DNA of 64,000 nt, from NCBI RefSeq assembly GCF_020715565.1, contig NZ_CP085839.1, forward strand, positions 1,116,001 through 1,180,000, read 5' to 3'. Shown here in pieces: positions 19,949-27,864 of the stretch. A program made the translations under genes and the position numbers. Position 1 is the stretch's first letter. The number at the start of each line of letters is the position of its first letter. This DNA is from Nocardioides sp. Kera G14. GTDB taxonomy: Bacteria; Actinomycetota; Actinomycetes; Propionibacteriales; Nocardioidaceae. The notes beneath the pieces were generated by a model that searched no databases, was not told the origin of the DNA, and saw only the letters and a program-made list of their open reading frames with translations.

Positions 19949-20587
19949 GTGACCACCGACATGCACATGACGCGCCGGATGGCGTGGCTCCTGGCCGGAC
20001 TTGTCCTCTACGGCCTCTCGATCTCGATGATCGTGCGAGCCCACATCGGCCTCGACCCCTGGTCGGTCCTCGCCCAGGGGATCGCGCGGACGACGGGGAT
20101 GTCGTTCGGCGTCGTGACGGACCTGGTCGGCGTCTGCGTGCTGCTGCTCTGGTGGCCGCTGAGCCAGCGTCCCGGCCTCGGCACGGTGCTCAACGTGCTG
20201 CTGGTCGGCCCGGCTGCTGACCTCGGTCTGTGGTTGATCCCGGCGCCGTCGGCGGTGGCCGCGCGGCTGCTGCTCTTCGTCGCCGGGGTCGGCCTGCTGT
20301 CGGTGGCCACGGGCCTCTATCTCGCACCGCGTCTGGGCCCCGGCCCGCGCGACGGGTTGATGACCGGCCTGCACTCGCGCTTCGGCTGGCGCCTCGGCTG
20401 GGCCAGGACGTGCGTCGAGGTCTCGGTGCTGATCGCAGGCTTCCTGCTCGGTGGCCAGGTGGGCTTCGGCACGGCGCTGGAGGCGTTGATGATCGGGCCA
20501 CTGGTCCATCGCACGGTGCCGTGGTTCCGCGACCGCTTCGTCTCGTCGTACGGCGTCGGCCCGGTCCTCGTCGGGAGCGGGTCATGA
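19949..20587 (+). CDS. YczE/YyaS/YitT family membrane protein
   Basis: This is an integral membrane protein of about 212 residues with five or six hydrophobic segments. The family-typical segment is LYGLSISMIVRAHIGLDPWSVLAQG, abbreviated here as LYGLSIS...GLDPWSVL, and a later LGPGPRDGLMTGL. YczE proteins are of unknown mechanism; the Bacillus copy lies next to its MocR regulator and influences lipopeptide synthesis. Start options are GTG 19949, ATG 19961 and ATG 19967; no clear ribosome site separates them. The following small gene overlaps the stop by four bases (ATGA). Confidence 0.85.
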   Translation: MTTDMHMTRRMAWLLAGLVLYGLSISMIVRAHIGLDPWSVLAQGIARTTGMSFGVVTDLVGVCVLLLWWPLSQRPGLGTVLNVLLVGPAADLGLWLIPAPSAVAARLLLFVAGVGLLSVATGLYLAPRLGPGPRDGLMTGLHSRFGWRLGWARTCVEVSVLIAGFLLGGQVGFGTALEALMIGPLVHRTVPWFRDRFVSSYGVGPVLVGSGS

Positions 20588-20790
20588 TGGCGTCCTGGAC
20601 CTGCGCCCGACTCGATCGGCCGGTCCTCGTGAGCGCTCACGACCTGCGTGACGTCACCAACCTCGAGCCCGGTGTGATCCTGGTGCGCTGGCGCTGCTCG
20701 TGCGGCGCGGAACACCGGACCCTGACCGGATCGCAGGTCGCTCAGCTGAGCGCGAGCTCCATGAAGACGCTGTTGGGGTCCTCGACGTAG
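20584..20790 (+). CDS. Small hypothetical protein with Cys-x-Cys
   Basis: This is a 68-residue reading frame whose ATG overlaps the stop of the yczE-like gene by four bases, a common sign of translational coupling. The protein is soluble and contains RWRCSCGAEHRTLTG, a possible metal- or redox-active Cys-x-Cys, but no family is recognised. Its 3' end overlaps the end of the convergent GNAT gene by 49 bases. It could be a chance frame; the overlapping start is the main support. Confidence 0.45.
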   Translation: MMASWTCARLDRPVLVSAHDLRDVTNLEPGVILVRWRCSCGAEHRTLTGSQVAQLSASSMKTLLGSST

Positions 20791-21209
20791 TCGTCGAACG
20801 GCCCGCGGACGACGAAGCCGGCGCGCTCATAGAGCCGGCGGGCCGGGGCGAAGAACTCCTGGCTCCCCGTCTCCAGCAGTACGGCGATAGCGCCGGCGCC
20901 ACGCGCCTCGCCGAGGAGATGCGCGAGCATCGCGGCACCGACTCCCTGGCCGCGTGCGTCCCGCGCCGTGCGCATCGACTTGAGCTCGACGCGGTCGCCG
21001 GAGAGCGTCTTGAGCGCACCGGTCGCCCGTAGCTCGTCTTCGTCCCAGGCCGACCAGAAGGCGATGCCGGCAGCCCGCAGGGACTCGAGATCGAGGGCGT
21101 GCACCGACTCGGCGGGCGAGGTGGCGTGCATGTCCTCGAGGTGCTCCTCGAGCATCCGGATCACAGCCGGATGGGTCAGGTCGTCGAGTTCGAAGCGCAG
21201 CACGATCAC
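20742..21209 (-). CDS. GNAT family N-acetyltransferase
   Basis: This 155-residue acetyltransferase has the acetyl-CoA pyrophosphate-binding motif ARGQGVGAAM (Q/RxxGxG/A) at about residues 88-97, and the late LYERAGFVVRGPF typical of the fold. The text resembles YsnE-like acetyltransferases; the acceptor is unknown. The start ATG at 21209 lies 47 bases from the divergent SDR gene, with a KstR-like palindrome in between. The C-terminus overlaps the small Cys-x-Cys frame on the other strand. Confidence 0.88.
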   Translation of the reverse strand: MIVLRFELDDLTHPAVIRMLEEHLEDMHATSPAESVHALDLESLRAAGIAFWSAWDEDELRATGALKTLSGDRVELKSMRTARDARGQGVGAAMLAHLLGEARGAGAIAVLLETGSQEFFAPARRLYERAGFVVRGPFDDYVEDPNSVFMELALS

Positions 21210-21229
21210 GAAGGCTAGGGCGTTGTCCC

Positions 21230-21247
21230 ACTAGGACGTGTTCTAGT
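21230..21247. promoter_or_regulatory. KstR-like palindromic operator
   Basis: ACTAGGAC-GT-GTTCTAGT is an 18-base palindrome with a single mismatched pair. It matches the KstR pattern TNNAACNNGTTNNA except for one A-to-G change. KstR is the TetR-family repressor of sterol degradation in mycobacteria and related actinobacteria. The site lies nine bases before the ATG of a 3-hydroxyacyl-CoA-dehydrogenase-like SDR, where it would cover its promoter. Confidence 0.6.
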
Positions 21248-21256
21248 CTGCCCCGC

Positions 21257-22033
21257 ATGGAACTCACTGGATCCTCTGCCATCGTCACCGGGGGTGCCTC
21301 CGGCATCGGTGCCGCCGTCGCCCGCCAGCTCGCCGCCCGCGGGGCCAAGGTCGTCGTCGCCGACCTGCAGGCCGACAAGGGCGAGGCGCTCGCCTCCGAG
21401 ATCGGCGGCGTCTTCGCCCAGGTCGATGTCACCGACTCAGGCGCGATCGCGGACGCCGTACGGGTGGCCTCCGAGATCGCGCCGCTGCGCGCGGTGGTGA
21501 ACTCGGCCGGCATCGGCTGGGCGCAGCGCACCATCGGCCGTGACGGCAGCCTGGAGTCTGCCCACTCGCTCGAGGCCTTCACCAAGGTGATCGCGATCAA
21601 CCTGATCGGCACCTTCGACATGGTGCGGCAGGCCGCGACGGTGATGTCGACCAACGAGCCCGACGCCGATGGCTGCCGGGGCGCGATCGTCAACCTCGCC
21701 TCGGTCGCGGCCTTTGACGGCCAGATCGGCCAGGCCTCCTACTCCGCCTCGAAGGGCGGCGTCGTCGGCATGACGCTCCCGGTCGCACGCGACCTCTCCG
21801 CCGCGGGGATCCGGCTCAACACCGTGGCGCCCGGCCTGATCGACACCCCCATCTACGGCGAGGGCGAGGCGGCCGAGGCGTTCAAGGCCAACCTCGGCCA
21901 GAACGTCCTCTTCCCCAAGCGTCTCGGCACCGGCGAGGAGCTGGCGTCGATGGTGCTCGAGTGCCTCACCAACTCGTACATGAACGCCGAGGTCATCCGC
22001 GTCGACGGCGGCATCCGCATGCCTCCGAAGTGA
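21257..22033 (+). CDS. SDR family 3-hydroxyacyl-CoA dehydrogenase-like protein (HSD10/HADH2 type)
   Basis: This 258-residue short-chain dehydrogenase resembles type-10 17-beta-hydroxysteroid / 3-hydroxyacyl-CoA dehydrogenases. It has TGGASGIGAA at residues 11-20, the NSAGIG motif, a long middle loop typical of the HSD10 group, the catalytic serine in ASVAAFDGQIGQ and YSASKGG, and the C-terminal VDGGIRM. It would oxidise 3-hydroxyacyl-CoA or a steroid hydroxyl with NAD. A KstR-like operator directly precedes it, which supports a role in sterol or fatty-acid breakdown. No ribosome site is seen, so the mRNA may be leaderless. It stops one base before the convergent SnoaL gene. Confidence 0.9.
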   Translation: MELTGSSAIVTGGASGIGAAVARQLAARGAKVVVADLQADKGEALASEIGGVFAQVDVTDSGAIADAVRVASEIAPLRAVVNSAGIGWAQRTIGRDGSLESAHSLEAFTKVIAINLIGTFDMVRQAATVMSTNEPDADGCRGAIVNLASVAAFDGQIGQASYSASKGGVVGMTLPVARDLSAAGIRLNTVAPGLIDTPIYGEGEAAEAFKANLGQNVLFPKRLGTGEELASMVLECLTNSYMNAEVIRVDGGIRMPPK

Positions 22034-22034
22034 C

Positions 22035-22370
22035 TCAGGCGACCTCGATCGTCAGGGCGCTGATCAGGGCGTCCGTCACGGTGAAGCGGTAGGCGAGGTC
22101 GACGGGGCTGCCGGGGAAGTTGCCCTCGAGGTGGTGGATCGCGGTCCACTGACTCTCGCCGACCCTCTCGACGCTCGTGAGGGTGCTGGTGTACTCGAAC
22201 TCGGAGGCCGCCCTGGCCAGCCAGCCCCTCACCTCGTCGGCACCCCGGTAGATCCTGCCGTCATCGACGACCACGACGTCGTCGGTGAGGAAGCTGATCG
22301 CGCCGTCGGCGTCGTGAATGTCGTGTGCGGCGAGGTAGCCCTCGATGACGGGAGGCAGTTCAGTGCTCAT
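22035..22370 (-). CDS. SnoaL-like / NTF2-like small protein
   Basis: This is a 111-residue cone-shaped NTF2-like domain: an N-terminal helix PPVIEGYLAAHDIHDADGAISFLTDD... (read as YLAAHD and DGAISFLTDD), then strands DVVVVDDGRIYRG and FEYTSTLTSV. Members bind small hydrophobic molecules as isomerases, cyclases or hydrolases; the role here is unknown. It is divergent from a MerR regulator, with a MerR-type operator between them, so its expression is probably set by that protein. Confidence 0.82.
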   Translation of the reverse strand: MSTELPPVIEGYLAAHDIHDADGAISFLTDDVVVVDDGRIYRGADEVRGWLARAASEFEYTSTLTSVERVGESQWTAIHHLEGNFPGSPVDLAYRFTVTDALISALTIEVA

Positions 22371-22383
22371 GCCCGACACGGTG

Positions 22384-22408
22384 GACCCTCCCGCAGGGAG
22401 AGGGTCAA
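22384..22408 (-). promoter_or_regulatory. MerR-type operator/promoter for the SnoaL-like gene
   Basis: GACCCTC (22384-22390) and GAGGGTC (22400-22406) form an inverted repeat with a nine-base spacer. On the minus strand the repeat starts within a TTGACC -35 box (22408-22403), and a weak -10 (CACCGT) would lie 19 bases further on. This is the over-long spacer that MerR-family activators twist into shape. Confidence 0.55.
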
Positions 22409-22418
22409 GACTGTTCAC

Positions 22419-23243
22419 ATGGGTCTCACCATCGGCGAGTTCGCGGCGCTCACCCACCTCAGCGTCCGAACCCTGCGTCGCTACCACGAGACCGGCCTGC
22501 TCGAGCCTGTCGCGGTCGACCCGTCGTCCGGCTATCGCCTGTACGACGCCACGCAGATCCCGGCAGCGCAGGTGATCCACCGGCTGCGCGAGCTCGACCT
22601 TCCCCTGGCGGAGGTGAAGGCTGTGTTGGCGACCTCTGATCCGTCGCGGCGCGCCTCGCTCGTCGCGGCGCACCTCGACCGGCTCGAGTCGCAGTTGGAC
22701 CGCACTCGTCAGGCCGTTGTCTCGCTGCAGCGTCTCCTGTCGCCGGAGGCGGCACCGCTCGACGTCGTGCTGCGCGCGGACCCGCCGCTCGAGGTCGCCG
22801 CCGTGCGTGGCGAGGTGACGCTGGACGAGTCCGGACGCTGGTACGACGACGCGATGGCCGAACTCGATGCCGCCGTACCGTCCGCGGAGCGTTCGGGTCC
22901 GGCCGGCGGTCACTATGCGAACGAACTGTTCAGCGAGGGCCGTGGCGAGATGCTCGTGTTCCACCCCCTCGGACCAGCTGTCGCGGCTCGAGGCGGCGGA
23001 CGGGTCGAGGTCGTCGTACTGCCTCCGGCGGAGCTCGCGGTCACCGTGCACTCCGGCAACCACGACGACATCGGGGTCACCTACGGCCAGCTCGGCGAGT
23101 GGGTCACCACCCACGCGCTCACCGTGGCCGGCCCGGTGCACGAGCGCTATCTCGTCGGTCCACGCGACGGCGCACCCGAGGCCGAGTGGCTGACGGAGAT
23201 CGGCTGGCCGATCTTCCGTCTCTCAGCGTCGCCCGACGACTAG
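22419..23243 (+). CDS. MerR-family regulator with GyrI-like ligand-binding domain
   Basis: This 274-residue protein has a MerR helix-turn-helix at residues 1-70 (LTIGEFAALTHLSVRTLRRY, then YRLYDATQI), a coiled-coil dimerisation helix at about 80-115, and a C-terminal GyrI/BmrR-type effector domain from about residue 120 (VAAVRGEVT, ELAVTVHSGNHDDIG, YLVGPRDG). Such proteins bind hydrophobic or cationic drugs and activate a nearby target. The divergent SnoaL gene with its 19-base-spaced promoter is the obvious target. ATG 22419 is chosen because the helix-turn-helix begins directly. Confidence 0.9.
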   Translation: MGLTIGEFAALTHLSVRTLRRYHETGLLEPVAVDPSSGYRLYDATQIPAAQVIHRLRELDLPLAEVKAVLATSDPSRRASLVAAHLDRLESQLDRTRQAVVSLQRLLSPEAAPLDVVLRADPPLEVAAVRGEVTLDESGRWYDDAMAELDAAVPSAERSGPAGGHYANELFSEGRGEMLVFHPLGPAVAARGGGRVEVVVLPPAELAVTVHSGNHDDIGVTYGQLGEWVTTHALTVAGPVHERYLVGPRDGAPEAEWLTEIGWPIFRLSASPDD

Positions 23244-23387
23244 GTAGAGCAACCCGAAGGCGGCGACCACGGCGACGTTGCAACCGAGCCGGGCGCCGAA
23301 TCAGTCGCGTAGGACGAGCACGTCCGACACGACGATGATGGCCACCATGAGGACGGCGAAGAGCGCGATCGCGTCATGTCGATTCAG
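23223..23387 (-). pseudogene. Remnant of a small two-segment membrane protein with an in-frame stop
   Basis: On the minus strand one frame reads NRHDAIALFAVLMVAIIVV then SDVLVLRD, a TGA at 23303-23301, then FGARLGCNVAVVAAFGLLYLVVGRR before a real stop at 23223. Two hydrophobic helices joined by an arginine-rich turn resemble small actinobacterial membrane proteins of about 55-60 residues (from memory, not checked). The TGA interrupts the turn, and the expected start codon position has CTG rather than ATG. The end overlaps the MerR gene. The rest of the 23244-23428 gap shows nothing else. Confidence 0.45.
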
Positions 23388-23428
23388 TATCGGTTCACCA
23401 CTGCCCGTCGGAGATGAGTCCCCGAGCC

Positions 23429-24637
23429 TCACGTCCGGCGGTGGAACCTCACGGTGCCGTCGGGGAGGTGCTGGTTGGTGTAGTCGGGGTTGTGGATCCG
23501 ACGGTGGTCGGGTCGGCAGAGGAGGACCATCCGGTCGAGGTCGGTGCGGCCGCCGTTGGCCCAAGGATCGAGGTGGTGGACCTCGGCCATCGAGGCGGGT
23601 TTGTCGCATCCTTCGGCCTGACAGGTCGCGTGCCGCAGCATCAACGCCTTCTTCTGGGCGTTGGTGGCGAGGCGGGACGTCCTGCCGAGGTCGAGGACGT
23701 GGCCTTTGCTGTCGAGGACGGCGGGGATGTTCCCGGCCTCGCAGGCGAGGCGTCGGGCTTCGTGGGCGATGATGCGTTCGACATCGGTGGGGCCCAGGAC
23801 GGTGGCGGCGGCGAGGTCGCGCTGCAGGTCGGCCAGGGGGATGGTGACGATGAGTTCGGTGCCGGTGGTGCCGTGTTGCGGCATCGTCGAGGGGTCGATG
23901 TTCTCCAGGAGCTCGCAGAAGGCGTGACCGAGCTTGCGGGTGTTGGGCAGCTTCCACCACACCTGCTCACCGGACTCCTGAGCGAGCGTCTGCTTGTCGG
24001 CCGGGTCGTGCCGGGGGCTGGTGAACGCGTGCAGCAGGTGCGCGAGGCGTGTCGCGGTCGCGGTGAGGTCGGGGGCGTCGACGGTGATTCTGGTGATGCC
24101 GTCGTGCTTCTTGCGGAAGGAAAGCCTCGTCCTCTCGAAGGCACTGCGTTCTTCTTCGTCAAGCTTCTTGGCCTCACGGGACTCGGCGGCATCAGGGTCG
24201 ATCACGTCCAACATCTGACGCGCCAGGACCCGAAGCTGGTTCGGGCTCCAACGGCTGGCCTCATCCACGAGGTGGGCCTCCGCCTTTCCCACCAACTCCG
24301 CCGTCGTGTCGTCGGGGAGGTCGTCCAACGCGCGGGTGATGATCTCGGCCTGCTCCCGGTCCACGACGCCGGCACGCATCCCCACAGCGACGCCGGGCCA
24401 CTTCTCGAGGGCTTCAGCCAACCCCTTCTGAGCACGCGGTTCCCTTGGCCCGAGGTTGGTTTCGTGGGCGAGCCAGCCAGCGGTGTCTTCCTTCCCGGCT
24501 TGGTCGGCGACTTGAGGTGCGGCGGCCATGCTCGCCCGGACTACGTCCTCACGTACCAGCGATCTACTCCCAGCCACCGACAGAACCAACGGCCAACGAG
24601 GGAGAATCCCCTTATTCTGCTGGGGTTTCGATGACAC
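23429..24637 (-). CDS. DUF222 domain protein with intact HNH nuclease motif (13E12-like), probably 5'-truncated
   Basis: This is a 402-residue member of the multi-copy actinobacterial DUF222/HNH family. DUF222 covers about residues 35-300 (GVVDREQAEIITRALDDLP, LARQMLDVIDPD). A complete HNH motif follows with both cysteine pairs: CQAEGCDKPASMAEVHHL, DPWANGG and LLCRPDHRRIH. Family members usually have some 50-70 more residues before the segment PQVADQAGKEDTAGWLAHET; here only about 30 unrelated residues precede it and the next gene ends 28 bases upstream. The gene is thus probably truncated at its 5' end, and the GTG start is uncertain. The function of these proteins is not established; they spread as repeats in genomes. 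Confidence 0.8.
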   Translation of the reverse strand: MSSKPQQNKGILPRWPLVLSVAGSRSLVREDVVRASMAAAPQVADQAGKEDTAGWLAHETNLGPREPRAQKGLAEALEKWPGVAVGMRAGVVDREQAEIITRALDDLPDDTTAELVGKAEAHLVDEASRWSPNQLRVLARQMLDVIDPDAAESREAKKLDEEERSAFERTRLSFRKKHDGITRITVDAPDLTATATRLAHLLHAFTSPRHDPADKQTLAQESGEQVWWKLPNTRKLGHAFCELLENIDPSTMPQHGTTGTELIVTIPLADLQRDLAAATVLGPTDVERIIAHEARRLACEAGNIPAVLDSKGHVLDLGRTSRLATNAQKKALMLRHATCQAEGCDKPASMAEVHHLDPWANGGRTDLDRMVLLCRPDHRRIHNPDYTNQHLPDGTVRFHRRT

Positions 24638-24665
24638 CGAACATGCGCGCCTTGTTCCGGTGGCG

Positions 24666-26207
24666 TCACCAGGGAGAAGGCTCGTAGTCCTTGATGAAGC
24701 AGCCGTAGAGGTCGACGCCGGCCTCGCCCTGCACGATCGGGTCGTAGACGCGGGCGGCGCCGTCGACCAGGTCGAGCGGCGCGTGCCAGCCCTCGGCGGC
24801 GATGCGGAGCTTCTCCTCGTGCGGGCGCTCGTCGGTGATCCAGCCGGTGTCCACCGCAGTCATGAGAATGCGATCGGTCTCGAAGTACTCGCCGGCCGAC
24901 GTGCGCGTCATCATGTTCAGCGCAGCTTTGGCCATGTTGGTGTGCGGGTGGCCCGGGCCCTTGTAGCGCCGGGAGAACTGGCCCTCCATGGCGGAGACGT
25001 TGACGATGTACGCACGACGCGCGCCCGCGGCGACGGCAGCGCGCAGCGCAGGCCGCAGCCGCGAGTTGATCAGGAACGGCGCGATCGAGTTGCAGAACTG
25101 CACCTCGAGCAGCTCCAGCGGGTTGACCTCGTCGAGCACCTGGGTCCAGGAGTTGTTGGCCTGGATGTCCGGGATGAGACCCCCGGCGTCGATCGCCGTG
25201 CCGGCCAGGTGAGCCTCCAGCGAGGCCGACCCGGCCGAGAGCGCCAGCTGCGTGAGCCCGGCGGCATTGGTCGCGGCCAGCACGGCGGCGTGGTGCTCGG
25301 GTGATTCGCCCTCGTGGTGGGCGATCTGGGCGCCGGCCAAGGCGGAGGCCAACGAGGCGGGGTGCGCCTCGGAGATGCGGTCGAAGGTCAGCATCTCCGG
25401 CAGGTCGAGGCCGTCGGCACGCGGCAGCAGGGGAGCGTTCTCGCCGTCGATCAGGTGCGTGTAGGCACCGGGCAGGCGGCGTACGGTCTGGCACGCGTTG
25501 TTGATGATGATGTCGAGCGGGCCGTCCGCCGCGACCTCGTCCGTGAGAGCGACGACCTGGGTGGGATCGCGCAGGTCGATGCCGATGATCTTGAGCCGGT
25601 GGATCCAGTCCGCCGAGTCCTCCATCTCGGAGAACCGACGCACCGCGTCCTTCGGGAACCGCGTGGTGATCGTGAGATGGGCACCGTCGCGCAGCAGCCG
25701 CAGTGCGATGTACATCCCGATCTTGGCGCGACCACCGGTGAGCAGCGCCCGCTTGCCGGTGAGGTCGGCGTGCTGGTCGCGCTTGGCGTGCGACTTGGCC
25801 GCGCACGACGGGCAGAGCCAGTGGTAGAAGGCGTCGACGAGCGTGAAGTCCTGCTTGCAGATGTAGCAGCCACGCGCTGTGATGAGCTCGCCGGCGAAGG
25901 CGCCCGGAGCGGTCGAGACCAGCGGGATGCCCGCGGTCTCGTCGTCGATCCGCATCGGCGAGCCGGTCGCCGTCTTCTCGATGATGGACTGGTCGTGCTG
26001 CTGCTTCTCGAGGCGGATCTCGGAGCGACGCGCCTTCTTGATCAGCTTCCACATGTAGGACGTCGCCCGCTTCACCGTGCGCACGTCGTCGTGGTCGGGG
26101 TCGAGCATGTGCAGCTCGCCGAGCACCTTCAGCGTGATGGCGAGCTCGTCCGGGTCGATCCGCTCGAGCGTCTTGAACTCGTCGCGGTGAGCCGCGTTGT
26201 CAGCCAT
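24666..26207 (-). CDS. SDR family oxidoreductase with N-terminal four-cysteine finger and atypical active site
   Basis: This 513-residue protein has three parts. A charged helical N-terminus (residues 1-75) comes first. A zinc-ribbon-like cluster follows: Cys114-x2-Cys117 and Cys132-x2-Cys135 in GCYICKQD and WLCPSCA. A short-chain dehydrogenase domain then starts with TGGRAKIGMYIALRLL at about 157. IINNACQTVRR is the NAG-like motif. In the catalytic region the usual YxxxK reads THTNMAK-like (PHTNMAKAAL): a threonine stands where the tyrosine should be, while the lysine is kept. The reaction is therefore uncertain. The start overlaps the stop of the upstream cation transporter by eight bases, so the two are coupled. 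Confidence 0.85.
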   Translation of the reverse strand: MADNAAHRDEFKTLERIDPDELAITLKVLGELHMLDPDHDDVRTVKRATSYMWKLIKKARRSEIRLEKQQHDQSIIEKTATGSPMRIDDETAGIPLVSTAPGAFAGELITARGCYICKQDFTLVDAFYHWLCPSCAAKSHAKRDQHADLTGKRALLTGGRAKIGMYIALRLLRDGAHLTITTRFPKDAVRRFSEMEDSADWIHRLKIIGIDLRDPTQVVALTDEVAADGPLDIIINNACQTVRRLPGAYTHLIDGENAPLLPRADGLDLPEMLTFDRISEAHPASLASALAGAQIAHHEGESPEHHAAVLAATNAAGLTQLALSAGSASLEAHLAGTAIDAGGLIPDIQANNSWTQVLDEVNPLELLEVQFCNSIAPFLINSRLRPALRAAVAAGARRAYIVNVSAMEGQFSRRYKGPGHPHTNMAKAALNMMTRTSAGEYFETDRILMTAVDTGWITDERPHEEKLRIAAEGWHAPLDLVDGAARVYDPIVQGEAGVDLYGCFIKDYEPSPW

Positions 26208-26799
26208 TGATGACTCCGATGAGCGTCACGATCGCCAGGACCACCAGGACGAACGCGGCGATGCGGGTGATGAGCTTGATCGGCACGACCCGCAGCAGCG
26301 TCTTGCCGAAGAGCATCGCGGTCAGCGCCACGGCCCACAGGCCGAGGACCGCGCCGATGCCGACGGCCAGCGGGTCGTGGTACTTCGCGGCGAGGTTGGC
26401 CGTCATGATCTGCGTGAGGTCGCCCCACTCGCCGATGAAGATGACGCCGAAGCCGAGGCTGGCGACCTTCCAGAACCCCGCGGTCGCTGGTACGTCGGCG
26501 AGCTCGGCCGCCTCGTCGTCCGAGTCGTCGTCGGAGCCCTCGCGCCAGATCAGCACCGCACCCAGGAGGAAGAGGATCGCGACCACGATCTCGACCGCGG
26601 TGTGCGGAAGCAGTCGCAGGACGCGGCCCGCCGCGACCGCGATCACCACGTGCACGGCGAAAGCCGCAGCGACGCCGGTGAAGACCCAGGAGAGCTTGAA
26701 GCGCGTGCCCAGCACCAACGAGGCGATCGCCGACTTGTCGGGCAGTTCCGCGACGAAGATCAGGACGAACGTGGTGAGGAGGACGCCGACATCAAGCAC
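26200..26799 (-). CDS. TMEM165/GDT1 (UPF0016) family cation transporter
   Basis: This is a 199-residue membrane protein with the two-fold repeat of the GDT1 family. Six membrane segments are split by a long acidic loop (DDDSDDEAAEL), and the signature ExxDK/T is present in each half: FVAELPDKSAIAS and FIGEWGDLTQI. Relatives move manganese or calcium ions, commonly exporting Mn2+ in bacteria. It is upstream of and overlaps the four-cysteine SDR gene, an association that suggests a metal link for that enzyme (inference). The segment order and length are normal. Confidence 0.9.
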   Translation of the reverse strand: MLDVGVLLTTFVLIFVAELPDKSAIASLVLGTRFKLSWVFTGVAAAFAVHVVIAVAAGRVLRLLPHTAVEIVVAILFLLGAVLIWREGSDDDSDDEAAELADVPATAGFWKVASLGFGVIFIGEWGDLTQIMTANLAAKYHDPLAVGIGAVLGLWAVALTAMLFGKTLLRVVPIKLITRIAAFVLVVLAIVTLIGVING

Positions 26800-26808
26800 C
26801 CCGGAAGG

Positions 26809-27864
26809 TTAGTTGAGAGCAGGCAGAGTGGCCGTATCGATGACGAAGCGGTAGCGCACGTCCGAGGCGAGTACGCGCTCGTAGGCCTCGTTGATCTGGT
26901 CGGCGCTGATCACCTCGATGTCGGCCCCGAGACCATGCTCGGCGCAGAAGACGAGCATCTCCTGGGTCTGCGGGATGCCTCCGATGTTCGAGCCCGCGAG
27001 CGCCTTGCCGCCGCCGATCACCGAGCCGATGTGCAGGCTCATCGGCTCCGGCGGCATGCCGACGCAGACCATCGCACCGCGGGGGGCGAGCAGGCCGAGG
27101 TAGGCGTCGAGGTCCATCGTCGCGCTGATCGTGTTGATGATCAGGTCGAAGCGGCGGCGCTGGCTGCGGAACGTCGTCGGGTCAGAGGTCGCGAAGTACG
27201 ACGTCGCGCCGAGCCGCAGGCCGTCCTCCTGCTTCTTCAGCGACTGGGAGAGCACCGTCACCTCGGCACCCATCGCGGCGGCGATCTTGACCGCCATGTG
27301 GCCGAGTCCGCCGAGGCCGACGACCGCGACCTGCTTGCCGGGGCCGGCGCCCCAGTTCGCGAGCGGGGAGTACGTCGTGATGCCGGCGCACAGCAGCGGC
27401 GCGGCCACATCCAGCTCGAGGCCGTCGGGGATCCGCAGGACGAAGCCCTCGGTGACGACGATGTGCGTGGAGTAGCCGCCGTGGGTCGTCTGGCCGTGCT
27501 TGTCGGTGCTGGCGTAGGTGAAGACCACGCCCTTCTCGCAGTTCTGCTGCTCGCCGTCGAGGCACTGCGCACACTCGCCGCAGGAGTCGACCATGCAGCC
27601 CACGCCGACGCGGTCGCCGACCTTGAACTTCGTCACCTCAGGACCGACCTCGGTGACGATGCCCGCGATCTCATGGCCGGGTGCGACCGGCCACGGCTGC
27701 CTGCCCCACTCGCCTCGGACGGTGTGGATGTCGGAGTGGCAGATGCCGGCGTACTTCACCTCGATCAGGACGTCGTGCGGGTCCAGGTCGCGGCGCTCGA
27801 TCGTGAGCGGGTGGAGCGGCTTCGTCGGGTCGGAGGCACCGTAGGCGGAGACGGTGAGGGTCAC
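26809..27864 (-). CDS. NAD(P)-dependent alcohol dehydrogenase (cinnamyl-alcohol dehydrogenase type)
   Basis: This 351-residue medium-chain zinc dehydrogenase has catalytic zinc ligands in [15 protein letters not shown] and GHEIAG, structural zinc cysteines in [15 protein letters not shown], and the Rossmann motif [13 protein letters not shown]. This matches the AdhA/YahK branch of broad-specificity NADPH aldehyde reductases. The GTG at 27864 overlaps the thioredoxin stop by four bases (GTGA), which supports this start over the much longer open frame that runs through thioredoxin. The two genes form an operon and may act in redox or aldehyde stress. Confidence 0.92.
   Translation of the reverse strand: MTLTVSAYGASDPTKPLHPLTIERRDLDPHDVLIEVKYAGICHSDIHTVRGEWGRQPWPVAPGHEIAGIVTEVGPEVTKFKVGDRVGVGCMVDSCGECAQCLDGEQQNCEKGVVFTYASTDKHGQTTHGGYSTHIVVTEGFVLRIPDGLELDVAAPLLCAGITTYSPLANWGAGPGKQVAVVGLGGLGHMAVKIAAAMGAEVTVLSQSLKKQEDGLRLGATSYFATSDPTTFRSQRRRFDLIINTISATMDLDAYLGLLAPRGAMVCVGMPPEPMSLHIGSVIGGGKALAGSNIGGIPQTQEMLVFCAEHGLGADIEVISADQINEAYERVLASDVRYRFVIDTATLPALN

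Noticed and set aside
23429..24637. DUF222/HNH genes as homing endonucleases within an intein or intron
   Set aside because: They are free-standing genes with no host gene split around them.
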